Assembly: GCA_002774055.1 (NCBI GenBank)
Contig: PEZL01000003.1
Span: 1 to 10,234, forward strand
Source: Candidatus Tagabacteria bacterium CG09_land_8_20_14_0_10_41_14
Lineage (GTDB): Bacteria > Patescibacteriota > Minisyncoccia > JAHISW01 > Tagabacteraceae
Length of the DNA: 10,234 bases
Reading direction: 5' to 3'
Made by a program: the position numbers and the translations under genes. The notes beneath the pieces were generated by a model. The model was given only the letters and a program-made list of their open reading frames with translations, ran no database searches and was not told the DNA's origin. This document shows, one piece after another, positions 1-5,259 of this stretch (position 1 is the first letter of the stretch; each line of letters starts with the position of its first letter).

Positions 1-30
1 AACTGTCCCGCTGTAAGCGGGACAGTTTTT
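1..30 (+). terminator. Intrinsic terminator of an upstream gene
   Basis: An 11-bp perfect stem (AACTGTCCCGC at 1-11 with GCGGGACAGTT at 17-27) with a 5-nt loop runs directly into a T run. It most likely ends a plus-strand gene lying left of the window. It could partly work on the other strand too, because the stem is symmetric and flanked by A/T bases. Confidence 0.8.
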
Positions 31-33
31 AGC

Positions 34-62
34 TTGTCCTGAAAACATTGAAGGATTAGAAT
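34..62 (+). promoter_or_regulatory. Putative sigma70-type promoter for the DUF763 gene
   Basis: TTGTCC (34-39) and TAGAAT (57-62) are separated by 17 nt and match bacterial -35/-10 consensus elements in 4 of 6 and 5 of 6 positions. The expected transcription start, about 7 nt downstream, falls on or next to the ATG at 69, so the mRNA would be leaderless or nearly so. No Shine-Dalgarno sequence is placed well for this ATG. Confidence 0.5.
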
Positions 63-68
63 AAAGTC

Positions 69-1190
69 ATGCGTACAGGAATTGCCACAGTTCCTCTTGA
101 TTACGGCCGTTGCCCCCGCTGGCTTTTTGAAAGGATGAAACAACTGGGGCGGGGGATTGCCACGGCTATCGTGGAGGAATTCGGCCCGGAAGAATTTATA
201 AGAAGATTATCCGACCCGGTTTGGTTTCAATCTTTGGGCTGCGTTATGGGATTTGATTGGAACTCTTCCGGATTAACCGTTACCACCTTGGGCGCTTTGA
301 AGGCCGGTCTTTTTGAAATACAGGACAGGCTGGGTATTTATGTTTGCGGCGGAAAAAGAGAATCAAGAAAAACGCCGGAAGAAATTACCGCCTACGGTAT
401 TTCCCGGCAGTTTTCTTTCTCTTCTGAATTAATTTACGCCTCGAAAATGGCGGCAAAAGTTGATTCCTCTTTGATCCAGGCCGGCTATCAGATTTATCAG
501 CATAATTTTCTCTTCAGCAAATCCGGGAATTGGGTGGTAGTTCAGCAGGGGATGAATACCGAGAACCAAACAGCCAGGCGTTATCACTGGCTTTCTTCAG
601 GCCTGAAACAGATTGAAGATAAAAAAGACTTTATTGAAGAACCGCATTCAGGAATCGCCTCGGAATTAAGGGTAAGACCTTTGAACCTGACGGCTAAAAA
701 GAGCAAAGACAACAGAGTTGTCTCTCTGGGGTTGGTCAGAGAAACGCCAAAGACTTTTTTAAAAGATCTGGATTTGATACAGACAAAGAGGGCGAAAAAT
801 TTAACCGAGATGTCGCTTCGTAATAAGGAATTTTACTGGCATCCGGTGGTTGAAGAAAAATTTGATTTGAAGAGATTGGAAAAAACAATTTTAGGCGCCA
901 AAGAGAAAAGCCCTAAAGATTTTGAGGGTTTCCTTTCTTTAAAAGGAATAGGTCCTAAAACCATCAGGGCGCTTTCTTTGGTTTCGGAGATAATTTACGG
1001 AGCCCGACCCTCGTATGAAGACCCGGCCAGATACACTTTCTCAGTCGGCGGCAAGGACGGCACCCCCTATCCGGTTGACAGAGCTACTTACGATAAAACC
1101 TTGGCGATAATGGAAAAAGGGATAAAAAACAGCCTCATTTCTTTAAGGGAAAAAAACGAGGCACAGCAGCGGCTCGTCAGACATTTTTAA
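69..1190 (+). CDS. DUF763 family protein with C-terminal helix-hairpin-helix-like motif
   Basis: The 373-residue product is recognisable as a DUF763 protein. It has the N-terminal signature MRTGIATVPLDYG..PRWLFERM, the central block PVWFQSLGCVMGFDWNSSG (about residues 50-68), and the C-terminal block GGKDGTPYPVDRATYDK (about 327-343). Residues 289-305 (LSLKGIGPKTIRALSLV) resemble a nucleic-acid-binding helix-hairpin-helix. The biochemical role of DUF763 is unknown to me; DNA or RNA binding is an inference from that motif alone. Length and both conserved ends fit an intact family member. The start is fixed by the conserved N-terminus and by the promoter-like element ending 7 nt before it. The stop overlaps the 3' end of the convergent elp3 gene by 14 nt, and I see no terminator between them. 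Confidence 0.88.
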   Translation: MRTGIATVPLDYGRCPRWLFERMKQLGRGIATAIVEEFGPEEFIRRLSDPVWFQSLGCVMGFDWNSSGLTVTTLGALKAGLFEIQDRLGIYVCGGKRESRKTPEEITAYGISRQFSFSSELIYASKMAAKVDSSLIQAGYQIYQHNFLFSKSGNWVVVQQGMNTENQTARRYHWLSSGLKQIEDKKDFIEEPHSGIASELRVRPLNLTAKKSKDNRVVSLGLVRETPKTFLKDLDLIQTKRAKNLTEMSLRNKEFYWHPVVEEKFDLKRLEKTILGAKEKSPKDFEGFLSLKGIGPKTIRALSLVSEIIYGARPSYEDPARYTFSVGGKDGTPYPVDRATYDKTLAIMEKGIKNSLISLREKNEAQQRLVRHF

Positions 1191-2814
1191 CCATGTAGGT
1201 ATTTTCCAGTCTATATCCTAATTTCCGAAAATAATCTCTGGCGCCTACGCCGGCAATTACGCTGATCCGCCGGCTGGCGGATTCTCTTTTTACAATCTCT
1301 TCCGCTTTTTTTATTAATTTTTTACCAAGCCCTTTATGCTGCGGCGAATTAGCGGAGAACTGTTCTCCACTAATGGGAATCTGCTGGCCATAGGTATGAA
1401 TTTCACGGATAATCATTTTGTTATCGGAAGTTATACGGAGGCGCAACAAACTATAAAGTTTATCCCTTCTTTTGTTCTCAAAACTCAAAAATATTTCTTT
1501 CCCTCCAGATGCTTTGTAATCTTGACGGAATAAATACAATTTTTCTCTTGGGTTATATTTTTCTCTTACTTCCCTGCATCTTATACAATTACACTGCCAA
1601 CCTTCTTTTTTCATTTTTTCTGATATAACCTGGCGGAGATTAGAAATTTTAGCGGGACCGGCAATAACCAGCTGGGACGGAATATCTCTGCTTATTCTCT
1701 GGATTCTGACATAATAAGGAATATTTTTTTTGATTTTTTTAATAAGACCGATCAGTTGAATTTTCGTATAGGGTTTGTATTTTTTCTTTTTCCACCATTT
1801 ATAAAGAGGCGCCTCCCGCAATAGCGCACAGGGGTAAATTTTTAAGAGGTCGGGCTGAAAATCGGGACTTTCGAAAAGTTCTTCAAACATCTTTTCATCT
1901 TTTTTCAAGCTGGAACCAAATAAATTGGGCATCATCTGATATAAAACCTTAAACCCTGCATCTTTTAAAAGTTTTGTGGCTGAAATCGTTTCTTTCACTC
2001 CGTGTCCCCGCAGATTTTTCTTTAAAACATCATCATATATACTTTGGACTCCCAATTCAACCATTGTTACCCCAAAATTCCTCAATTTTCTGATTTCATT
2101 AATAAGGACCTTGCCTTTGGCAAGAGCCTTGTTACTCGCTCCGCTCGTAATGAAATCGGGCCTGGTTTCAATGGAAAGTCCGACGATTCTCCGCTTTGCT
2201 TTCTCGTTTAATTTCTGGGCCTTATTTAAATTTTTACTTTCTTTTTCATTGCATGCCTCAAAACATCTTTTGACAAACCAATCCTGATAAGTTTTCGGAT
2301 AATAACTCCAGGTACCGCCAACAATTCTCAACTCTATTTTGTCTGTTGGGTGGCCCTCCACTTCCAACATTTCAATTCTTTTTTGAGTCTGCAAATAGGG
2401 GTCGAATCCCAAGCTTTTAGCTCTTTCTACCGCCGGCTCTCCGGAAACATAACTTTTAGGTATCCCGCTTTCAGCAGGGCAATAAAGGCATCTTCCCGGG
2501 CAGGGATAGCTTTTTGTCAAAACCGAAATATTCACAATTCCCGATAAGGAACGAATCGGTCTCGTCTGAAGCAATGATTCTAAAAGGGCGGATTTCTTCA
2601 ACCCTTTCTTTTTCAGCAATTCATGATAAGTTTTTAGTAGAGCGATATTGGTCGGGCAGGGTATTTTATAATCCTTCGCCATTCTTCTTTTTGCCACCGC
2701 TAGAGCCTCGGGAGTTTTGATTTTCTTCCGAATTAAATTTTTGATTAAATTTTTTATTGCCTGCCCCGTAGGGTCGCGAAGCGACTCCTTCGGGGTATTT
2801 TCTAACTTATTCAT
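1177..2814 (-). CDS. elp3: Elp3: tRNA uridine-34 5-carboxymethyl radical SAM/acetyltransferase
   Basis: Family members use S-adenosylmethionine, a 4Fe-4S cluster and acetyl-CoA to put a carboxymethyl group on C5 of the tRNA wobble uridine. The 545-residue protein has a radical SAM domain (about 95-385) with cluster cysteines C105, C109 and C112 in CX3CX2C spacing. Elp3 blocks follow: DPYLQTQKRIEML (138-150), GGTWSYYP (166-173), IETRPD (215-220) and VELGVQS (252-258). A zinc-type cysteine group is at C408, C410 and C413. A C-terminal GNAT domain (about 425-545) contains the acetyl-CoA loop QHKGLGKKL (492-500) and GVGARDYFRKLGY (522-534). All key residues are present, so it should be active. 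Two stretches look inserted relative to the family: residues 7-17 and about 222-235, both made of palindromic repeat DNA. The ATG overlaps that of the divergent methyltransferase gene, an attractive functional partner. Confidence 0.93.
   Translation of the reverse strand: MNKLENTPKESLRDPTGQAIKNLIKNLIRKKIKTPEALAVAKRRMAKDYKIPCPTNIALLKTYHELLKKKGLKKSALLESLLQTRPIRSLSGIVNISVLTKSYPCPGRCLYCPAESGIPKSYVSGEPAVERAKSLGFDPYLQTQKRIEMLEVEGHPTDKIELRIVGGTWSYYPKTYQDWFVKRCFEACNEKESKNLNKAQKLNEKAKRRIVGLSIETRPDFITSGASNKALAKGKVLINEIRKLRNFGVTMVELGVQSIYDDVLKKNLRGHGVKETISATKLLKDAGFKVLYQMMPNLFGSSLKKDEKMFEELFESPDFQPDLLKIYPCALLREAPLYKWWKKKKYKPYTKIQLIGLIKKIKKNIPYYVRIQRISRDIPSQLVIAGPAKISNLRQVISEKMKKEGWQCNCIRCREVREKYNPREKLYLFRQDYKASGGKEIFLSFENKRRDKLYSLLRLRITSDNKMIIREIHTYGQQIPISGEQFSANSPQHKGLGKKLIKKAEEIVKRESASRRISVIAGVGARDYFRKLGYRLENTYMVKNV
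1265..1282 (-). repeat. Short palindrome inside elp3 (residues 511-517)
   Basis: ATCCGCC and GGCGGAT form a perfect 7-bp inverted repeat around a 4-nt GGCT spacer. It is translated as part of ESASRRIS in the GNAT domain. The protein is only about one residue longer here than the family pattern, so this may be a substitution rather than an insertion. Confidence 0.5.
2110..2149 (-). repeat. Palindromic repeat element translated within elp3 (about residues 222-235)
   Basis: Two small inverted motifs lie side by side: CTTGCC-TTT-GGCAAG (2110-2124) and TTAC...GTAA around an imperfect core (2132-2149). On the minus strand the second reads GAGCGGAGCGAG then TAACAAGG, which resembles GAGCGCAGCGAGAAAC and AGCGAGAAACAAGG in the tandem array after endoQ. 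In the protein it gives about 15 residues between the conserved TRPD and GVTMVELGVQS blocks that typical Elp3 proteins lack, so it looks like an in-frame repeat insertion. Confidence 0.55.
2764..2795 (-). repeat. Palindromic repeat element translated at the Elp3 N-terminus (residues 7-17)
   Basis: A 32-nt imperfect palindrome has CCCCG/CGGGG ends and a TCGC-GAA-GCGA core. A sister copy with the same ends and a GAA apex (TCGCC-GAA-GGCGA core) lies at 3671-3700 in the tRNA region. It encodes TPKESLRDPTG, upstream of where the conserved Elp3 N-terminus appears to begin (about residue 20). On the plus strand it would form a hairpin just before the methyltransferase start. Confidence 0.65.
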
Positions 2815-3532
2815 GGATAAAGATTACGCAAAATATTTAACAGACAAAACGAGAGAAAATTATAATTTGACCGCCGAAGCTTATACGAGAACGAGATCTT
2901 TTATTCCGGAAGACATTAAACTTTTAGCCGAATATGCAAAAGAAGGAGACAAGGTTCTGGATTCGGGTTGCGCCAGCGGCAGGTTGTACGGTATTTTAAG
3001 GGGCAGAAAAGCAGATTATTTTGGGATAGACATTTCTGAAAGGTTAATTGAAATCGCCCAAAAAAGTTACCCGGAAGGGAAATTTCAAACCGCCGACGCT
3101 TTTAATTTACCATTTCCAGACAATTTTTTCGATAAGGTTTTTAGCGTTTCGGTTCTGCATAATATCCCTTCGGAAGATTTCCGATTTCGATATCTGAAAG
3201 AAACAAAAAGGGTTTTGAAGCCGGGAGGTCTTTTAATTTTGAGAGTTTGGGACTTTTGGCGGAGAAAAGCCTTTTTTAAGTCGCTCTTCAAATTTACTTT
3301 TTTAAAATTAATTGGTAAATCTAAATTAGATTATAAAGATGTTTTTGTGCCCTGGAAAAATTCAGTCGGAGAAGTATTCCTGCAGCGTTATTTCCACTGT
3401 TTTACTAAAAAAGAACTTGAAAAATTAACGGGGAAAACAGGTTTTATAATAAAAAAAAGTTGGCGGGCAGGAACGGACCCGAGAACCAACATCTATTTAA
3501 TTGCGGAAAAACGGCCAGTCCCCATAGCTTAA
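2813..3532 (+). CDS. Class I SAM methyltransferase, Trm9/ALKBH8-like (putative tRNA wobble-uridine carboxymethyl esterase-forming)
   Basis: The 239-residue protein carries the class I SAM site VLDSGCASGR (48-57), acidic FGIDIS (70-75), and VLKPGGLLIL (134-143). The C-terminal block VFVPWK...RYFHCFTKKELEKL (177-205) matches the signature of Trm9 and the ALKBH8 methyltransferase domain. Those enzymes esterify 5-carboxymethyl-U34 to mcm5U, the step after Elp3, and the divergent neighbour here is elp3. The substrate assignment is an inference; a generic methyltransferase is the alternative. Eukaryotic Trm9 needs the partner Trm112, and none is seen here. I chose the ATG at 2813 over one 96 nt upstream because the extra residues would come from the antisense of elp3 and are not family-like. 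The stop codon falls inside the tRNA-like sequence starting at 3518, and the tail RPVPIA is read from that boundary. Confidence 0.75.
   Translation: MDKDYAKYLTDKTRENYNLTAEAYTRTRSFIPEDIKLLAEYAKEGDKVLDSGCASGRLYGILRGRKADYFGIDISERLIEIAQKSYPEGKFQTADAFNLPFPDNFFDKVFSVSVLHNIPSEDFRFRYLKETKRVLKPGGLLILRVWDFWRRKAFFKSLFKFTFLKLIGKSKLDYKDVFVPWKNSVGEVFLQRYFHCFTKKELEKLTGKTGFIIKKSWRAGTDPRTNIYLIAEKRPVPIA
2821..2826 (-). promoter_or_regulatory. Possible -10 element for elp3
   Basis: On the minus strand TAATCT ends 6 nt before the elp3 ATG, which would place the transcription start at or next to that ATG. No good -35 is visible at 17 nt; a weak TTGTCT occurs at 15 nt. The element lies inside the first codons of the divergent methyltransferase gene because the two genes have no intergenic space. 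Confidence 0.25.
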
Positions 3533-3536
3533 CGGA

Positions 3537-3646
3537 CCCTGTACTAAAATTTGTCCCCGTAGTTCAATTGGACAGAACATCTCCCTCCGGAGGAGAAGAT
3601 TGACTGTTCGAATCAGTCCGGGGACACAGCCAAATTTAATACAGGG
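3537..3646 (+). repeat. Imperfect inverted repeat flanking the inner tRNA-Arg
   Basis: CCCTGTACTAAAATTT (3537-3552) ends exactly at the first base of tRNA-Arg(CCG). AAATTTAATACAGGG (3632-3646) begins five bases after its discriminator. They pair over 14-15 bp with one bulge or mismatch, so the tRNA would sit on top of a helix in the precursor. The repeat could be the end of a small mobile element or a processing stem. Confidence 0.65.
3553..3626 (+). tRNA. tRNA-Arg (anticodon CCG)
   Basis: A complete 74-nt class I cloverleaf. The acceptor GTCCCCG (3553-3559) pairs fully with CGGGGAC (3619-3625). The D-stem is GTTC/GAAC, and the D-loop contains GGA (the arginine A20). The anticodon stem TCTCC/GGAGA encloses loop CTCCGGA with anticodon CCG at 3587-3589, reading CGG codons. 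The variable loop is AGATT, the T-stem GACTG/CAGTC has loop TTCGAAT, and the discriminator is A. CCA is not encoded and must be added by a nucleotidyltransferase. Confidence 0.95.
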
Positions 3647-3659
3647 CAGGCGCCGCGCG

Positions 3660-3708
3660 AACCCTCCCTGCCCCGTTATCGCCGAAGGCGATTTACGGGG
3701 CGGAGGTT
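3660..3708 (+). repeat. Long hairpin containing the CCCCG...CGGGG palindromic repeat
   Basis: A nearly continuous helix: AACC-TCC with GGA-GGTT, then GCCCCGT (3670-3676) with ACGGGGC (3695-3701), then ATCGCC with GGCGAT around a GAA loop. Its core (3671-3700) is a relative of the repeat in the elp3 start. It sits where the outer tRNA-like gene should have its anticodon arm. A competing helix GGGCAGG (3644-3650) with CCTGCCC (3667-3673) is also possible. Confidence 0.6.
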
Positions 3709-3743
3709 GAGATTCAAGTTCGATTCTTGGTGGGGACACAAAA

Positions 3744-3772
3744 TTGACAAAATTTTTTAATACCATTAAACT
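3744..3772 (+). promoter_or_regulatory. Sigma70-type promoter of the candidate ncRNA
   Basis: A perfect -35 TTGACA (3744-3749) is followed after 17 nt by TAAACT (3767-3772; 4 of 6 to consensus). Transcription would start at about 3779-3780, exactly where the closing stem of the RNA begins. That agreement strengthens both calls. Confidence 0.6.
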
Positions 3773-3778
3773 TTCTAT

Positions 3779-3942
3779 TAAGGGGGTGCGAGCTTTATGC
3801 TCAATGGACAGATAGTTTTTGATGGAGGAGACAAAAGCAGCTGCCCAGTGAATTGTCCATCTGGACTAAGTAATCGTCGAGTTCGTCAAGAACTATTTCC
3901 CCCTTAAAAATATGTGGGCAAGAGATTGCCCATATATTTTTT
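3779..3942 (+). ncRNA. Unclassified structured non-coding RNA
   Basis: An RNA of about 165 nt is predicted between a promoter and an intrinsic terminator, with no plausible reading frame. The closing stem TTAAGGGGG (3778-3786) pairs with CCCCCTTAA (3899-3907). Inside are hairpin GAGC-TTTAT-GCTC (3790-3802), stem ATGGACA/TGTCCAT (3804-3810/3854-3860) topped by TTTTTG/CAAAAG with loop ATGGAGGAGA, and hairpin AGTTC-GTCAA-GAACT (3880-3894). ATAGTTTTTG (3812-3821) can instead pair with CAAGAACTAT (3887-3896), which would make a pseudoknot or a switch. I do not see the signatures of tmRNA, RNase P RNA, SRP RNA, a CRISPR RNA or a riboswitch I know. The rod with a central bubble and a small 3'-side hairpin loosely recalls 6S RNA, but that is only a topological resemblance. 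Confidence 0.6.
3910..3942 (+). terminator. Intrinsic terminator of the candidate ncRNA
   Basis: ATATGTGGGCAA (3910-3921) pairs with TTGCCCATATAT (3926-3937) in a 12-bp stem with one G-T pair and a GAGA tetraloop. It is followed directly by five Ts. It separates the RNA gene from the downstream operon starting at 3971. Confidence 0.85.
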
Positions 3943-3955
3943 CCCTTGAATTTGT

Positions 3956-3961
3956 TAAAAT
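3956..3961 (+). promoter_or_regulatory. Possible -10 element of the SLOG-endoQ operon
   Basis: TAAAAT matches TATAAT in 5 of 6 positions and lies 9 nt before the ATG at 3971, again predicting a nearly leaderless transcript. There is no good -35, because the upstream position falls in the T run of the preceding terminator. Confidence 0.3.
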
Positions 3962-3970
3962 TAAACTACC

Positions 3971-4519
3971 ATGGACAATCATTTTAAAATAGCAGTTTCG
4001 GGCGCCGCCCAATTGGAAGTTTGCAGCAAAAATGCGACAAAACTGGCCCGGGAAGTGGGGAAAGAGATTGTTCGTCAGAACTGTATTTTAGTTACCGGAG
4101 CTACGACCGGTATTCCTTATTACGCCGCCAAGGGCGCTCAGGAAGCGGGAGGAGTTTCTATTGGTTTTTCACCCGCCGTTTCCAAATCAGCTCACGTTAA
4201 AACTTACAAACTTCCGATAGATGCTTTCGACGTAATGGTCTATACGGGTTTTGATTATGCCGGCAGGAATCTTTTAATGACGAGAGCCGCTGACGGCGTG
4301 ATTGTCATTTGCGGCAGAATGGGCACTTTAAATGAATTTACCATTGCTTTTGAAGACCAAAAACCAATCGGCGTTCTGGAGGGTTCCGGCGGTACGGCCG
4401 ACAGGATTCGGGAACTGACAAAGGGGCCATTCCGCGGAGAAATGAAAATTGTTTATGAAAAAGACCCTAAAAAATTAGTGGGAAAATTAATCAAATTAAT
4501 TAAAAAAGGTCGCGTTTAA
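3971..4519 (+). CDS. SLOG/LOG-like Rossmann nucleotide-binding protein (TIGR00725 family)
   Basis: The 182-residue protein has the Rossmann layout of the SLOG superfamily (LOG, DprA, TIGR00725). It has an N-terminal IAVSGAA strand-loop (7-13), VTGATTGIPYYAAKGA (41-56), GRNLLMTRAADGVIVICG (98-115), and the phosphate-binding GRMGTLNEF (115-123), a variant of the LOG motif PGGxGTxxE. LOG enzymes release bases from nucleoside monophosphates and other members bind nucleotides. The exact substrate of TIGR00725 proteins is not known to me. It is the first gene of a four-gene tandem set, with the next ATG 22 nt after its stop. It is soluble, with no signal or membrane segment. Confidence 0.8.
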   Translation: MDNHFKIAVSGAAQLEVCSKNATKLAREVGKEIVRQNCILVTGATTGIPYYAAKGAQEAGGVSIGFSPAVSKSAHVKTYKLPIDAFDVMVYTGFDYAGRNLLMTRAADGVIVICGRMGTLNEFTIAFEDQKPIGVLEGSGGTADRIRELTKGPFRGEMKIVYEKDPKKLVGKLIKLIKKGRV

Positions 4520-4541
4520 ATAAATTAAAAATTTTTAAAAT

Positions 4542-4811
4542 ATGCCCGAAGAAAAAAAAGCCACAGAGGGAAAATTGATAGGAAAAGTTACCCATTATTT
4601 TGGGAACATAAACGTGGCGGTGATAAAACTCACCGATAAACTGAAAGAAGGCGACACCATCAGGATTGTCGGCGGAGAAACTGATTTTAATCAGGCCGTC
4701 GATTCTATGGAAGTGGAACACCAAAAAATAAAAGAAGCGAAAAAGGGTGACTCCATCGGTCTGAAAGTTGCGCAAAAAGTCAGAGAGGATTACAAAGTTT
4801 TCAAAGTTTAA
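4542..4811 (+). CDS. Free-standing EF-Tu domain 2-like beta-barrel protein
   Basis: The 89-residue product resembles the small proteins annotated as 'translation elongation factor-like' in archaea and CPR bacteria. GKVTHYFGNINVAVIKLTD..LKEGDTIRIVGG (13-46) and the later EHQKIKEAKKGDSIGLKVAQKVREDYKVFKV match the strand-turn pattern of domain 2 of EF-Tu/EF-2-type GTPases. There is no GTPase domain, so it cannot act as a factor by itself. Binding RNA or a ribosomal partner is conjecture. It lacks a clear Shine-Dalgarno and sits in a tight operon, 12 nt before the mgtC-like start. Confidence 0.7.
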   Translation: MPEEKKATEGKLIGKVTHYFGNINVAVIKLTDKLKEGDTIRIVGGETDFNQAVDSMEVEHQKIKEAKKGDSIGLKVAQKVREDYKVFKV

Positions 4812-4823
4812 AAATTATTTTTT

Positions 4824-5249
4824 ATGGATTCACAAATCATTTTCCAGCTATTTTTAGCTGCTATTTTAGGCAGTTTAATCGGTTTGGAAAGGGAAATAAA
4901 AAGAAAGGGAGCTGGTCTCCAAACTTACAGTTTGGTGGCTTTGGGGGCCTGTTTTTTTACCGTGGTGGCATTGTCTTTTGCTGAACTTAAAATAATTAGT
5001 GATCCCGCCCCGATAATTTTAGCAATAGCTTTAGGGACGGGGTTTCTGGGCGCGGGCGCCATCTCGCACGGAGACAGAAAAACTGAAGGGCTGACAACCG
5101 CTGCCGGAGTTTGGCTGACAGCCGCTATAGGCCTGGCCGTGGGAGCTAATTTTCTGTCGCTGGCGCTTTTGGGAACTTTTTTGGCCCTTTTGATTTTAGC
5201 GGGATTGGGCTTGATTGAAGAAAAAGTATTTAAAGAAAAAGAACAGTAG
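4824..5249 (+). CDS. MgtC/SapB-like membrane protein, short form
   Basis: The 141-residue protein is the hydrophobic N-terminal half of the MgtC/SapB family. GSLIGLEREIKRKGAGLQTYSLVALGA (16-42) is the family signature, with the charged LERE near the end of the first helix. GTGFLGAGAI (71-80) and TTAAGVWLTAAIGLAVG (91-107) follow. About five membrane segments can be drawn (around 6-22, 33-52, 62-80, 92-107 and 109-131). The soluble ACT-like C-terminal domain of Salmonella MgtC is absent, as in many bacterial members. MgtC modulates magnesium and ATP homeostasis in pathogens; its role here cannot be told. It is co-transcribed with the flanking genes (12 nt and 10 nt gaps). Confidence 0.85.
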   Translation: MDSQIIFQLFLAAILGSLIGLEREIKRKGAGLQTYSLVALGACFFTVVALSFAELKIISDPAPIILAIALGTGFLGAGAISHGDRKTEGLTTAAGVWLTAAIGLAVGANFLSLALLGTFLALLILAGLGLIEEKVFKEKEQ

Positions 5250-5259
5250 GATTTTCAGT

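Larger units (their letters stand above)
3518..3738 (+). pseudogene. Interrupted tRNA-Arg-like gene enclosing another tRNA (relic or unusual split tRNA)
   Basis: The ends look like two pieces of one tRNA. The 5' piece (3518-3536) has acceptor strand GTCCCCA, TA, half D-stem GCTT, and a D-loop start with A14 and G18-G19-A20. The 3' piece (about 3709-3738) has T-stem TCAAG/CTTGG, loop TTCGATT (fits TTCRANY), acceptor strand TGGGGAC perfectly complementary to the 5' piece, and discriminator A. A20 and A73 fit arginine identity. Between them lie a complete tRNA-Arg(CCG) flanked by an inverted repeat, where the D-loop should continue, and a long hairpin (3660-3708) in place of the anticodon arm. 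AGGC at 3648-3651 could close the D-stem. I find no convincing anticodon with U33, so a degenerate gene broken by repeats is the conservative reading. It overlaps the last 15 nt of the methyltransferase gene. Confidence 0.45.

Noticed and set aside
2764..2801. Terminator on the plus strand (hairpin followed by TATTTT)
   Set aside because: It lies inside the elp3 coding sequence directly before the methyltransferase start, has no plus-strand gene to terminate, and is better explained as a palindromic repeat.
2717..2812. Upstream ATG extending the methyltransferase by 32 residues
   Set aside because: The extension is the antisense of elp3 and its repeat, has no family similarity, and the ATG at 2813 starts where the domain sequence becomes natural.
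3663..3706. tRNA-Gly(GCC) anticodon arm with a canonical-position intron (CCTCC, loop C-T-GCC, GGAGG)
   Set aside because: The stem pairs and U33 is present, but the D-stem partner is missing at the right distance, the variable loop would be 7 nt, and the acceptor and A73 fit arginine, not glycine.
3779..3907. SRP RNA, tmRNA or CsrA-sponge identity for the candidate ncRNA
   Set aside because: AAAAGCAGC recalls SRP but the conserved tetraloop helix does not form. There is no tRNA-like end for tmRNA. The several GGA words alone are too weak to call a CsrA-binding RNA.
5215..5259. Upstream ATG extending EndoQ by 15 residues over the end of the mgtC-like gene
   Set aside because: The added basic residues are the mgtC tail read in another frame, while MKFFADFHLH at 5260 matches the expected EndoQ N-terminus.
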